64,000 bases of DNA from Lytechinus variegatus (Eukaryota > Echinodermata > Echinoidea > Temnopleuroida > Toxopneustidae). Position numbers and translations under genes: made by a program. The notes beneath the pieces are model-generated. The model had not been told where the DNA came from and did no database searches. It saw nothing but the letters and a program-made list of their open reading frames with translations. The DNA lies in assembly GCF_018143015.1 (NCBI RefSeq), contig NC_054748.1, positions 19,610,725 to 19,674,724 on the forward strand. The letters run 5' to 3'. Of the stretch, positions 38,388-49,689 are shown piece by piece. The stretch's first letter is position 1, and each line of letters starts with the position of its first letter.

Positions 38388-40208
38388 ACTAGAACTGCAA
38401 TCGTTTCAGAACGATGTGCATGCATTGACGCCTCTGATTTATTAGAGGGTAAGAAACAGAAAGAGATAGAAAGAAAACTGTAGATGATATACATTCTCAA
38501 AATATTAGAGGGCGCTATTTCTTAAAGGAATGGTCACTGATGCGTAAAACACAGTTAGATTATGTGAAATGATACAATTGGCAAACCCTGAAAATATGAG
38601 ACAAAAATAAATTCAAAGGAAGTTATGGCAATTCAACTATTTTAAGACTTTGCAATAGAGGGCGCTATTTCTAAAGTTATGGTCACTAATTATGGATAAC
38701 ATGTCTACCAAATTAGAATGAATTTTGATGAGGAACGGTGGCAGGGGAGGACTAACAAATATTACATGTTAATCAAATTGGATATTAGCACATTTTGCTG
38801 TCCATAGGAAGTTACATTCTCGAGTAAATTTTTTTAGACCATATTGGCGGCCCATACGTGGTTGTTGAAAATGTGTGCATTGTGAGCAGTATACCATGTG
38901 TTCAGATTGACTTATCTTGAAATTTTCTTTTGTAACCTATGTCGTATTTGGTATCACTGGAAAGAGTATTCCAATGCGGTGACATTGATACCACTTTTAT
39001 TTGTGTGGAGGCAATAGACCGGAAGTAAATGCCATATAAAGAAAGACATTAAAAATGAAGGTTTTGCACAATAATTTTAAGCTACCGTCAGCAATTTGTT
39101 AGTTTCTGTTACAAAACATTAACGAACTGTTTAAGTATATATCAATACTCATATCTGCCAAGTTAAAAAGAATAAGCTTCAATAATAAGGAAATAAGAGC
39201 AAGTTGAAGTTGTGCTGGCAGTAAAGTGCATTTTTGGGTATTTTGCTGATTTTCGGGAGCATTTTTGAGATATTTCGTCAGTTGCAAGGTATATATTTTT
39301 TTAAATGGCATGAAAGGGCATATCTTGAAGACCCTAAATCCAAGAAAGGGTACGGGTTTGGCCATGCATGACGCAATGAGGAGCATTCAAAGGTAAGTGT
39401 TTTTGAAACTTTAGAGGGCGCTATTTCAATGACGAAAAATCAGTGATGCGTGAAAACTGAGTAGTATGTATGATATGGTATTGTAATCAACTCCTGAATA
39501 TTTGAGCTCGAAATGAATAAAAACAAGAAAATTATGGCCATTTTACGATTTTTTTAATTTACATTTCAATAAATATGAAGTTTTTGAAGGAAGGCTATTT
39601 CGGATTTGAATTTAAGGCATGAAGATGGCATTTTGAAGGTCAGGTTATACGTCGCAGATGATGGAGCAACTCTTGGACTATCTATAGCAATTTGTTAGAA
39701 GTCTGTAGCATGCAGGATAAGTGAGATATGAAAGAATGAAGAATGGTATGCAAATGGACTTGAAATTGACAAAATGGCGCCTGGATGGTCATGCATGAGT
39801 GATTTTGGAAAATGGAAGACGAGAGGCACAACTAGGGATGCTGGACAACATGTCTACCAAATTTGGATGAATTTGGATGAGGGACGGAGTCAGGGTAGAG
39901 CTAACAAAACCATGTGTTAAACAAATGGGATTTTGGTGGAAGAAGAAGAAGAAGAAGAAGAAGATTACGGAATAGGAATATGGAACAAGAACAATGCATT
40001 GTCGCCATTGGGCGTCAATGCAAAGAAGAAGAAGATTACGGAATAGGAATATGGAACAAGAACAATGCATTGTCGCCATTGGGCGTCAATGCAACAAGAA
40101 CAATGCCTTGTCGCCATTGGGCGTCAATGCAAAGAAGAAGAAGAAGAAGATTACGGAATTGGAATATGGAACAAGAACAATGCATTGTCGCCATTGGGCG
40201 TCAATGCA
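38388..40208 (-). repeat. Helentron unit 14 (short form, four stacked 5' ends)
   Basis: 1821 bp. The outermost 5' end of the array (TGCATTGACGCC) is at 40208. Terminal blocks end at 40022, 40093, 40131 (internally clipped) and 40208. Confidence 0.85.
39941..40208. repeat. VNTR of stacked Helentron 5' ends in unit 14
   Basis: Four blocks; the third (40094-40131) has lost its GAA run and the first part of the block. Confidence 0.85.
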
Positions 40209-40261
40209 ATAAACACCATTTGACTTACATCACTGAGTAATAAAAGGATCACGTTGGGTTT

Positions 40262-41230
40262 TGGAATAGGGAAAGGAAGGGGAGGAGCAATTGGAAATTG
40301 GGAATGATAAAATGAGGGGGAGAGGAGAAAGGGGAATGGAAAGAGGAGCTTGGTACGATGGGAATAAATTGGGATGGTGAAAGGAAAGGAGTGAAAAGAA
40401 GAGTATTAGGAATCATATTTGCTTTAAACAGAGTATTATTTTTATAAGTTTATTTCCAATTAGTCTAATGGCATTTCGTCCAATTACCAAACTCCTTTAA
40501 TATCATTTGGTCTAACATAAGCTAATCCACTACCCACATGGTCTAATTGCAATTTCTTTCACTCACCAGTTTATATAATAACCAGTTGGGATAATAGCAA
40601 TTAAGTCTGAAATCTAGTCTAACTGGACTTAGTGTTAATTGGACAAAATAAATTAAAATTAAATGGATATTTATTTAGACCAACTGGTTATGAGACGAAA
40701 TGGTAATAGACGAACTGGTGATTAGACGAAGTGATGATTGGACCAAATGGTTTTTAGACGAAATGTTTTTTTTTTCTTAAGTTTTTATTGGGTTTTCATA
40801 ATTTTGTATAACAATTCACTTATAATTCATACGAGTAATTTAAAATATAACAGAATAAACAAATAAGAAAAGAAAAACAAGCAGCTTATTAGTTTACACT
40901 AGAAGAAGTACAGCTTACATGTATAAATAATAATAATAATTCCATCTTATTAAGCGCTTTTTCTAAAGTAACAAAAAACAAGCCATATCAATAAGATAAT
41001 AATTGATAAACATGTAGTAAAAAAAAGTTATTTTGTCTCTTGTAAGTATTCCTCATCCCCTATAGTATAGTAAAGTCAAGAATGTAATAACAGAGGAATA
41101 AAATCATTTGATTCACCAATTATCATGATTATTAAAGATTAACAAATTCCATTCTAAAAAGGCATATTAAGTTTTCTTCAGTTACAAAAATTGATGTTGA
41201 CGGACCGAATGGCATTAGACTAAATTGAGG
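40262..41230. repeat. Purine-rich patch and decayed inverted-repeat element, copy 2
   Basis: Same as 5290-6290 in copy 1: A/G-rich to about 40430, then 'agacgaaatggt' motifs in both orientations around an AT-rich core. No gene seen. Confidence 0.45.
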
Positions 41231-42427
41231 TAGACCATGTGGTGAGTGGAAGAATTGGCATTATCAAGACACTCAATCAAGAACTGTCTAAAATACTCGA
41301 ATGGATTAGAAGTAACAAACTTTCTCTTAATATTGACAAAACAAAATACATGTATAGTAACACCTTAACTTCATTACCTAATAGTATTAAGTTTGATAAT
41401 TTTAAATTGGAATGTGTATCGAATATTAAATTTTTAGGTGTCATTGTAGATAATAAGCTTTCTTGGAAGTGTCATATTGACAGTATTTGCAAAACAATTT
41501 CTCGTAATATTGGTGTTATGAATAAATTAAGAATGTTCCTCCCGTCAACTTCCTTACACTCTACACTTCTTTAGTATTACCATATCTTCACTACGGTCTG
41601 CTTATATGGGGAAACACACATCAAACTTTACTTAACAGGATTTTATTGCTGCAAAAGAAAGCACTTCGTATTGTTTTTTCTTCTCACGTACGTTCCCACA
41701 CTGATCCTATTTTTTTCGAAAACAAAATTTTGAAGATCAGTGATCTTTACCTACTCCAGCTCGGTCAATTCATGTACCAATACAATAATAATATGCTTCC
41801 TTTTATTTTTCATGACATGTTCTTAAAAAAAACAGCTCCTCACACAATACCCTACTAGAGGTCGCGACGACCTTCATTTGCCCATGCTCAGAACACTGTT
41901 CGCCCAAAATACATTTATATATAGGGGCCCAAAATTTTGGAACTCTCTTCACCCTGATATCCAGTTTTCCTCTTCTCTTGATTCATTTAAAAAAAATTAA
42001 AATTTATATTGTTGCAATCTTACAAAACTTCACATTGATTCCTTTTCCTCTATAATTTATTTGTTTATTTATTGTTTACCTATTTACAGGTTGCCCTCGG
42101 TGTTGGTGTCAGATTGACCACACTCCTCTCCCCTCTCTCTCTTCCCCTCTCCTTCTATCTTTAACTCTCTCTTTCTCCATTTATCCCTTCTTCGGTTTTC
42201 GCAGCAATGTTTGTTTAATTTTACTCTTGTTTTGTGTGTTTTATTTTTGTTTTTGTTTTGTGTTTTGTGTCTTCATGTCTTTTCTTTGTCTTTTGTCTCT
42301 GCTCATCTTTTAATTTTAATTTCCTTTATTGTAATTATTGTTTATATCTTTATTTGATTATCTATTTTGTATTGCCGCTCGTTTTTGGCCCATATAGTTT
42401 TAAGTGTTATACTTCTTTTTTCGTCTG

Positions 42428-42471
42428 GAGTGGTCCACAGTTTACAAGCTTTGCTTTTCAGTGGACCACTC
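42428..42471 (+). other. LINE 3'-UTR stem-loop, copy 2
   Basis: Same GAGTGGTCCAC/GTGGACCACTC stem as copy 1, with three loop differences. Confidence 0.6.
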
Positions 42472-42611
42472 CGTTTTTCCAACATTTTTGATATATTATC
42501 TTCTGTATCAGGTGCATATTCTTTATATTTGGTTTATTTGAATATTTATGTCATTTGTATTTCCTGATGTTATATTTTATTTATTGTAATCATTGCTTCT
42601 ACATTTTGTTG

Positions 42612-42895
42612 CACTGTTAGAAAATTTGTCCTTAGAATAAAAGAAGTTCCTGCAGCAGAGTCTCGAGAACACCTGTAATCTTACCAAATAGCGTAATCTT
42701 ACAGGAAATTGGTATTAGGTGTATGGAACCTTACAAATTTCCTTTAATAAAACACCCTTTTCCCCTTTTTAAACAGACCTGATCTGTTAAATTGCAGAAA
42801 AATTCCTGTTATATGAATTTACAGAATGATTCTGTGATTGCTCTTTGCAAAATAGTCTTTCTTTTTTCTGTAAAATCAGGGTATTTTTAACAGTG
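42612..42895. mobile_element. 284-bp MITE, CACTG ends, private to copy 2
   Basis: The ends read CACTGTTAGAAAA and, on the other strand, CACTGTTAAAAA. TG flanks both sides, while copies 1 and 3 have an uninterrupted 'tttgttggaaaaattg'. The interior is rich in 'cctgtaa/ttacag' motifs. CACTG ends and a 2-3 bp TSD suggest a CACTA/EnSpm-like element. Confidence 0.7.
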
Positions 42896-42928
42896 TGGAG
42901 TAATTGAATAAATGAAATGAAATGAAAT

Positions 42929-43600
42929 TATACGAATAAGCAATTTACCTTTGCATTTTCCACATTACTTCCGGGTTGGAAAATAAGTCTGATCACCCCT
43001 AAACAACGATCTTTGTATATATAATTTAATTGTTTCGATCCTGTCTGTTCAAAGATGGTGATGTTACAATTTCTCACTGGAAACAATCGCTTATTATTGA
43101 AGAAAAATGGCAATCCAGTAATATTAAAGATATAATCATTAAACAAGCCATATCAATCAGAGTGTGATTTCAAATTCGACACGTTTCTGATATGGCATTT
43201 GAATGTGTAAAATATATTCAGAATATCTTTGGAAAATACATGAATTATTCAATATACTTACATCAAAATGCTTATGTCCATTATAAACGATATGTTTCTC
43301 AGTTTGATCGAAGCAATGGTATTATACGGGGTCTAATAGCAGCAGATATTTTGGCTACATCAATTCATAATGGTGGTGCGTAGTGAATCGTGTGTAAATT
43401 TACAGTTGTTTACGAATTCTATTCAATATCAAACTATTTTTAGTAATTGGGAATTCTCGGTAACCTTTGACATGTTTCAATTGTGCATTCATGTACTTCA
43501 ATTCAGCAATTCAGCGTAACGGTTGATTCACGGGTTTTCTTTTTACCTGATTGAAAATAATCGAAATGTTTGAAGTATATTATTGACTTGTTTAGAGACA
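42929..43600. other. AT-rich spacer, copy 2
   Basis: Equivalent of 7676-8340. Shared sequence without a supported gene. Confidence 0.4.
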
Positions 43601-44245
43601 AAAAAAAAGAAAAGAACGAAAAGAAGAAAAGAAAGAAAAAAATGGTAGGACGGAAAAGGAACATAAGAAGAAAGGAAGAAAGGATTCAATAAAAAACAAA
43701 AAAGAAAGACAGAAAAAGAAGGAAAGAATGAATGAAAGAGAGGAGGGAAGAAAAAATAAAAGAAAAGGGAAGGAATTAATAACGTGAATAGATAGAGAAA
43801 GAAAGAAATGAAGTAATAAAGAAAGAAATGAATAACGAAAGGAAGGAAGAAAGAAAGGAAAAAGAAAGAAAAGAAGAAGGAAAAAAAATGAATGAAAAAG
43901 GAAAGAATGAATGGAACAAAGGGAAAAAGAAAGAAAAAAATAAAGACAGGAACAAAGAAAGAAAAAAGGAATAATAAAGAGAAGATGGAAAGAAGATAAT
44001 ACAGGAACAATGAGAATATGAAAAAGGAAGAAACAAAGTAAACATTGAAAAAAAGAAAATAGGATTGGAAAATAAGAATGACATGAGAAAAAAAGGGAAG
44101 AGAAAAGAACAAAAGATCAAAGTAAAAAAATAATAGTAAAAAAGGGAAGGTGAGAGATAGAAGGAGAAAAGAGGAAAACAATAGGCAAAAAATGGAGGAG
44201 GAAATATAAGAAAGAAGAATAGAAGAAGAAAAAAAGAGAAATGAA
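43600..44245. repeat. Long polypurine tract, copy 2
   Basis: About 645 bp of A/G on the plus strand. The long minus-strand frames of 212 and 235 codons that overlap it encode only F/S/L-rich low-complexity strings and are not genes. Confidence 0.85.
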
Positions 44246-44320
44246 AAAGCAGAAATATTGATCTTACTTGGCTGGAGGCAAATCCTGATTTGACATCTCG
44301 TCTTTTCAAGATGGAATTAG

Positions 44321-45529
44321 CAGGGGCGGATCCAAAAAAAATAAATGCGGGGGGGGGGGGGGCGTAACCCGCACCAAAGGTACGTCTTGTCGGGGGATCT
44401 AGCTGGGGGCCCTCCCCAACAAAATTTTTTGTAAAAATTAAACCCCTAATCGTATGCAATTTTAGCGTTCTAAGGTCATTCACTCTATAAGAAAATTTTC
44501 GAGTTCATAAGTAAAAGGGCGTTATGATATAAAGTTGCCGTTAGAGGCTTGGTGACTGAAATAGAAAAATAAGATTGTGGTACGCATTAATCAATGTAGA
44601 TATGGTAGAGTAGGCGTGACTTACAAAGTCTTCTTCTTTACATCGTATGCATACTGTCAACCAATGAAATATTCCAACGCAGTAAATCCAATATAGACAT
44701 GTCATATATGATGTCACTAATTCAAAAAAAACACGCTTTCAGTGATGAGTAAGTTGTGTTTGTATATCAGCTAAAACGTGTCCGGTAGCGTAGTTTGCCT
44801 TCATGTGAACCAACTGAATGCGGTCCCATTGCGGGTAGGCCTGTGGGATTGGACCGGGCGATACGAGGTCGTAAGTTAAACATGGGTATGATACCTCATT
44901 CTTCTGTTTTAAACGTTTCTCTCTACTTAAAAAGGACACCCTTTTTCTACATGTTGCCCCAAAATAGGGGGCTCGGGCTGACTGACCCACCCCCATTATC
45001 GACCAAAAAAGTAGTAGGAACAGTAGGAATATGTGCCGCGGGCGAGACAAATAACAGGGGCTTAATTTGAGCGGGCTTGTTGTAAAAAGGAGGGTCCTCG
45101 GAGCAGGCTTCAGAACCACAAATATTTGTAAAAACGGGGGTCCTTGGTCGCCTGCGTGTGAGTGCGTATGCAAATCCCTATGGAACGTGTATGCAGGTAG
45201 CCCGGTGGCAGGGTCTTGCGCAGAGGCAATGTTCGGACAGCGCTCTGCGACCGCTTTTCATCAAAATTGCCGCTCATTGTAGCAGATCAACGCGACTGGA
45301 ACGGCACAACGGAAACATGCGAAGCTTTTGGAACAGATTTCTTTCTTCTTTTTTGTCGATGATAAGAAAATTCTATGCTTTGGAGGGGCTTTCTTTGTTC
45401 TTTTTCTCAATAAGACAAAATGCTATGCCTCGGAACGGAAATTTGAGTGTAAAAATGGGGGTCGCGGGACATACCCACTATGAGTGCCCCCGGGCTTGGC
45501 ACCCCCCCCCCCCCTTGGATTCACCCCTG
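44321..45529. mobile_element. Non-autonomous hAT-like element, copy 2
   Basis: Starts CAGGGGCGGATCC and ends GGATTCACCCCTG. Same element as 9083-10433 in the same place, so it was inserted before the duplication. It contains G- and C-runs of different length from copy 1. Confidence 0.65.
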
Positions 45530-45727
45530 ATTAACTGATGACTACAACATATTTCAAATCTCTAAAAGGGGGAGATACTCCAGAATTGAAATAAAATGAT
45601 TGGAACAAATAATAATAAGGGAAAATTTGACAAAGAACATACTGGAAATCTCATCAAAAACGTAAAAGAAAAAAACAACGTTATGACATTTTAGATTATG
45701 CAGTATTTCGGTCAGTGGCGTAACTAC

Positions 45728-45759
45728 GGGGGGGGGGGGGCACGTGCCCCCCCCCCCCC
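45728..45759. other. Perfect 32-bp palindrome G13-CACGTG-C13
   Basis: Thirteen G, CACGTG, then thirteen C. It lies 15 bp inside the left end of the hAT element. It could form a very stable hairpin; the exact run lengths may be uncertain because of sequencing. Confidence 0.8.
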
Positions 45760-46214
45760 ACCATCGGCTGACAAAGAAAAATCAAGCAAACTGGGAAAAG
45801 GAGAAAAAGAGGGAATAGGAAGAGAAACGTAGTAGGAAAGAAGAAATTATTATTCATTATAATGTTATATCATATTGTAATCGTGTTATGTTACATTACA
45901 TAATAAACATTCTATCATAACTTTATTAAACATGATTTGCTTAGGGCCTATGTCTTCAGTGTTCCTGGTGCTAGCATTGTCTGTTTAGCGAGATATATAA
46001 TCCTGTTGTACTAAAACCTCCCGTTTTCAAGTCAATATACACCAAATATATTTCCTCGCACTTCGAGTTATTGTTTTATGTAGTGACATATGCTTCTTTT
46101 TCATGACTAGTTAAAGTGATTGCCCATATTAAGGTCTTAATATTAAACATTTTCTGTCCGTGATTACGTTCGCATTAGTGGATTGGTCTGCTCTCCATGC
46201 ATGAATTCCTAAAA

Positions 46215-46770
46215 TCAGTCCTTAAAATGTCCCCTTTTCTGATCTGAATATCAAAAATTTTCGGCTCGCGCTGTGGTCTTAGTGAATTCCTACAAGCATG
46301 CTCTAGAATGCCCCACTCCAGGTCTGAATTATCTAAATTTTCAGCTCGCGCTTCGCGCTCGCAACATTTGATTAGTGAGATGCGTATGATAATCATGATT
46401 ACAATGACTGCAAAAAGTGCTTCATGTTTTTAGATGTAATTCTAACAAAATCAGCAAGCGCTTGGCACTCGGATTAGATAACTGGTAAGATATGTATACT
46501 CTTAATGGATTCTTAAATTATAGTCCTTAAAATCTCCCTGTTTGGGGTCAATAAATACAAAAATTTCAGCTCGCACTTCACGCTCGCGTTGTTTAGCGAG
46601 ACAGATATACGTATCATGATTACAAAAATTTGATTATAATGTCCCTTTTTAGGTCTGTATATCAAATTTTTCAGCTCGCGCTTTGCGCTCGCATTAGATG
46701 ACCAATTAATTGAGATACATGTTTTCGTTCAATGGCACTGTCCTTAAAATGTTTCTATTAGGTCAGTATA
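46215..46770. repeat. Internal ~115-bp tandem repeats of the hAT element
   Basis: Four to five units with 'ccttaaaatgtccc', then 'ggtctgaatatcaaaaattt', then 'cagctcgcgcttcgcgctcgc', then 'gagatacgtat'. They are diverged from one another. Confidence 0.7.
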
Positions 46771-46836
46771 CATGGCAACTGAGCTAAGTGACTCAATTTT
46801 TTTGTTGGTGACCCACGGTACACCACTGATTTCGGT

Positions 46837-47669
46837 GAAACAGGTTTTAATTTAATACATGTCTTTTTTATCCAAGGGATGTTAAAATTTAGATTAGGCT
46901 TTTTTTTGTAAAATAGCCAGGGTAGTAAGGATAGTTATATAGTGGATAGAGATAGCAAAGTAACAAAGAGAAAACAAAGAAAGTCTGAAGAGGAAAATAT
47001 GATAGGAGGGAAGAAATAAAACAGAAAGGGGTTAAGTAGAACAGGAGAAAATGAGTGAGAAAAAAGCAAGAAACAGATACTAAAAAGAGATAGAGAGAGA
47101 TGATAAAAGAAGAAAAGATGGAAAACAAAAGAAAGAAAATAAAAATATGTTCCTCCTTCTCCCGAACAAACCTGATTAGAGCATTCTCGCAATCATTTCA
47201 CAGCCGCTTTCTATAACACAGAGAAACTTTTGACAATAGCTCTTCATAACAAACAGTCTTTGTCGAAAATCGGTGAATCAAATCAGAAGTGTCGTCCTAG
47301 ACTCTGACTAGGCAAACGATACGTTAGATATATTTCATCCGGTCCGAGTCTTAAGACGATGTAGGCCTACTGTCACGGTCCACCAACTTTCGACAATGAC
47401 CTCTAATCTTTCCATTATGATTTGACAGGCATTTTTAATAGATTCCCAATGTTCCAGAAAGCGTTTCCTCATTTCCATATTTATCTATTGAAAAATCTAC
47501 ATCCTTCTTTCCTTCATTCCTTTCTTACTCCCTTTATTTCTTTATATATGCCTTTCTTTCCTTCTATCTTTCTCCCTTTTTGTTCTATTCTTTTTTTGAA
47601 CAAGTCAATACTATACCAGTGACATACAGATTACTATCTTTAAAACTTTTATTGATTAATCAACTTTAT
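46837..47669. other. Duplicon copy 2/3 boundary stretch, no gene seen
   Basis: A purine-rich patch (46920-47150) and AT-rich sequence matching 10615-11160 and 11311-11684. The MITE of 11161-11310 is absent here. Confidence 0.5.
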
Positions 47670-48868
47670 CAGTGTAGTAAAATAACGAGAAATCGTCATT
47701 ACGGTGTAGCGTTAATTTCGGTGAAAGTTACGTAATCTTCGCACACCGAATTCGCATAGCGGCAGCATGGTCGAGTGATTTTTGTAGCCTGTTATTAGTC
47801 GTTTCGCGCGTATTTGACACACAAGCTTGCACCGTGCAATGATGCACACAGCACCCACGCTCTTGACCGAAGAGACGACCCAACATGCCCAATGAACTTA
47901 CACACAAACTAAGGCCTATACCTCGGCTATCTTTCCTTGTATGCACACGTTAATGCACACACCAAACCCCATCTCCCTGGTATACACATGATACATGTAA
48001 TGATAAGCATGATAAGAGAGGATTGAGATGAATGAGGGAAATTGTTCTCTGACCATCGACGTGATCATTGTGAATGTAGGCCTACAAACATGCACGCTAA
48101 CTGACCACAGGACCATACAGCCAGTACCAAATTATTCACCGTTTCCCCCTTTTCTGCACTTAACAGTCATAAGCCAAAGGAAAAATAAGGGATATTAATG
48201 ATTCATGCGATATTGGACAAGTCATGTAAGTTTTATAATTTCATCATGTTCATCTGTTTTGTAATTGACGATTCTGATCCTTCACTGTGTCGGTGAACTG
48301 CATCAAGGACTCATCATTTTTAAATAGTTTTTACTGGTTTTTATTGTACATGTCAATCTTATGTTCCCCGTTGCTATCACCTATGAATATTAATACTATA
48401 ACGAACCTTCAAGTACGACGTTGTGTGCATATTGATCAGTACACTACGTGTAGAATGAAAGTTTACATATCGGATACAAAAGTTTACGTGAATGACGGCT
48501 GTCATAAACGCCTATCAGTCGTTTTATTCAGCTCGGCAAAACTGATGTACAGGTTCTTTTGGTAATTTATAACAAAATGCCACGGTAAAAAAAAAATCGG
48601 CGCGGATAGATCGAATGCTAATAAAGTTGAAAAACAAAGTATCGTACTTTGCAGAAATCCTTTTGTTTAGGGACAAATCGCCGGGAAGGGAAAGAAGGGG
48701 AAGAGCTCGTGGAATCGTTCGCTCTCGCTCGTTTCTCATAGGTTTTGCGTGCAAATCTCCGTGAACCGCTGGCAATGTGCAGCGCTCTCGCTGTTATCGA
48801 TTCACTGTGGTGACCTCATTTTATTACATGTTTGCGTAATGACGATTTCGCGTGATTTTACTACACTG
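47670..48868. mobile_element. 1.2-kb non-autonomous DNA transposon with 5-bp TSD, private to copy 3
   Basis: TTTAT stands at 47665-47669 and 48869-48873. The uninterrupted site in copy 2 (about 11681) has it once. Terminal inverted repeats are 34 bp with two mismatches, starting CAGTGTAGTAAAAT. There is no transposase frame. CAGTG ends recall hAT, but a 5-bp TSD does not fit the usual 8 bp, so the superfamily is left open. Confidence 0.85.
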
Positions 48869-49689
48869 TTTATACAAAGAATTTGTCTTCTCGTCATCAA
48901 AGTATTTTGCTTCATTAAATCGTTAAAAGAAAAAAAAACAATATCTGTAATAATATCAGCCAAATTACAGCAAATATGAATTATGATATTCTGTTATTAT
49001 TATATTACTACTCTTTTACAGATTTTGAAATTGCATTTCCTTTATTCACTTTCCAACGTTTACATTGTAATGTTTGGTTTCGTACATTTTAAGAAAATTT
49101 ATAAAAGTTATTATGTATATTATGATCAAATTGATGATCAAATCTTTTATAGTTCCTGAAAATGAAGAGCATAATTGATTTTACCTTTTAATAAACTCAT
49201 TCTACTTGTAAACTCGACATATCGTATTGTAGAGCTGTATAGTGTGAACTTGGTTCTTAAATACCTATATGTTATTTTATTTATACATTTGCACATCACT
49301 GTTCTCGATCATATTTGTGCAAATATAAACAATTGCATTCATAGTGATCATACTTTCCTTCTCAATTGTATAATTAATTAATGACGTTTTCTCTTCATTT
49401 TGAATACAGTGCATGATTCTTAATGAAAGAGAATTTCTGCTTAAATAAGTATACCTGTAGACAATACAATTAATTATGATATTACAGTTTAAATACAGTA
49501 TTTTGAATGAAACTAAAAGGCTGAACATATCATTGTCTGAATATTATGTCGAGATCTATCAGAAAATTAGATGTTTGCACTATTTTGCTAGTTCCCGGCG
49601 TTTTAGGAATTTTGCCCCCTCAAAAATGTTCATTTCGCTCCATTTGATTTCGTTTATTTTTACGAAGTATATAATGCAAAACAAAATAT

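Larger units (their letters stand above)
16331..40208 (-). mobile_element. Head-to-tail array of 14 non-autonomous Helentrons (Helitron-2/HINE)
   Basis: The flanks join as 'gaagaata|ataaacacc', which is exactly the uninterrupted sequence in copy 3 (about 53480-53495), so the array was inserted between T and T on the minus strand without a target duplication. On that strand the outer 5' end is TGCATTGACGCC. Near the 3' end the same 12-mer occurs inverted, followed by TGCAC, the hairpin ATCGTT-CTGA-AACGAT, TGCAGTT and CTAGT. A TTC microsatellite lies about 60 bp from the 5' end. Asymmetric terminal inverted repeats, a 3' hairpin with CTAG and a T|T target are known marks of Helentrons and their non-autonomous HINE derivatives. 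No Rep/helicase frame is present. Units are 1.57-2.05 kb and very similar to each other. Confidence 0.85.
41245..42928 (+). mobile_element. LINE 3' fragment, copy 2, interrupted by a MITE
   Basis: RT C-terminal pieces at 41239-41574 (with the fuller 'VIVDNKLSW') and 41646-41858, then the 3' UTR with its hairpin at 42428-42471 and a TGAAATGAAATGAAA tail ending near 42928. It is frameshifted near 41570 and in an A-run near 41830. A 284-bp MITE (42612-42895) sits just before the tail. Confidence 0.75.
45713..46828. mobile_element. 1.1-kb non-autonomous hAT element with 8-bp TSD, private to copy 2
   Basis: The left end is CAGTGGCGTAACTACGGGG and the right end, complemented, is CAGTGGTGTACCGTGGG. 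ATTTCGGT is duplicated at 45705-45712 and 46829-46836. An 8-bp TSD with CAGTGGCGTA ends is diagnostic of hAT. Copies 1 and 3 lack the insertion. No transposase is present. The interior has about five ~115-bp tandem repeats, each with a version of 'cagctcgcgcttcgcgctcgc'. Confidence 0.88.
11407..47395. repeat. TRIM duplicon, copy 2 (register), expanded by a Helentron array
   Basis: Same order of parts as copy 1. It is 36.0 kb long because a 23.9-kb Helentron array (16331-40208) interrupts it; without the array it is about 12.1 kb. Private insertions at 42612-42895 and 45713-46828 explain most of the remaining excess. Confidence 0.9.

Noticed and set aside
17262-39386. Recurrent minus-strand 93-95-codon frames in the Helentron units
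   Set aside because: They recur only because the units are nearly identical copies; they lack any recognisable domain, and unit variants change them freely. Not evidence for coding.
16331-40208. CRISPR array or centromeric satellite
   Set aside because: The units are 1.6-2 kb with transposon ends and an empty site in a paralogous copy; nothing fits CRISPR, and there is no reason to invoke a centromere.
43543-44483. Minus-strand frames of 212 and 235 codons
   Set aside because: They read through the complement of the polypurine tract and encode F/S/L-rich low complexity. The matching region in copy 1 has no equivalent long frame.
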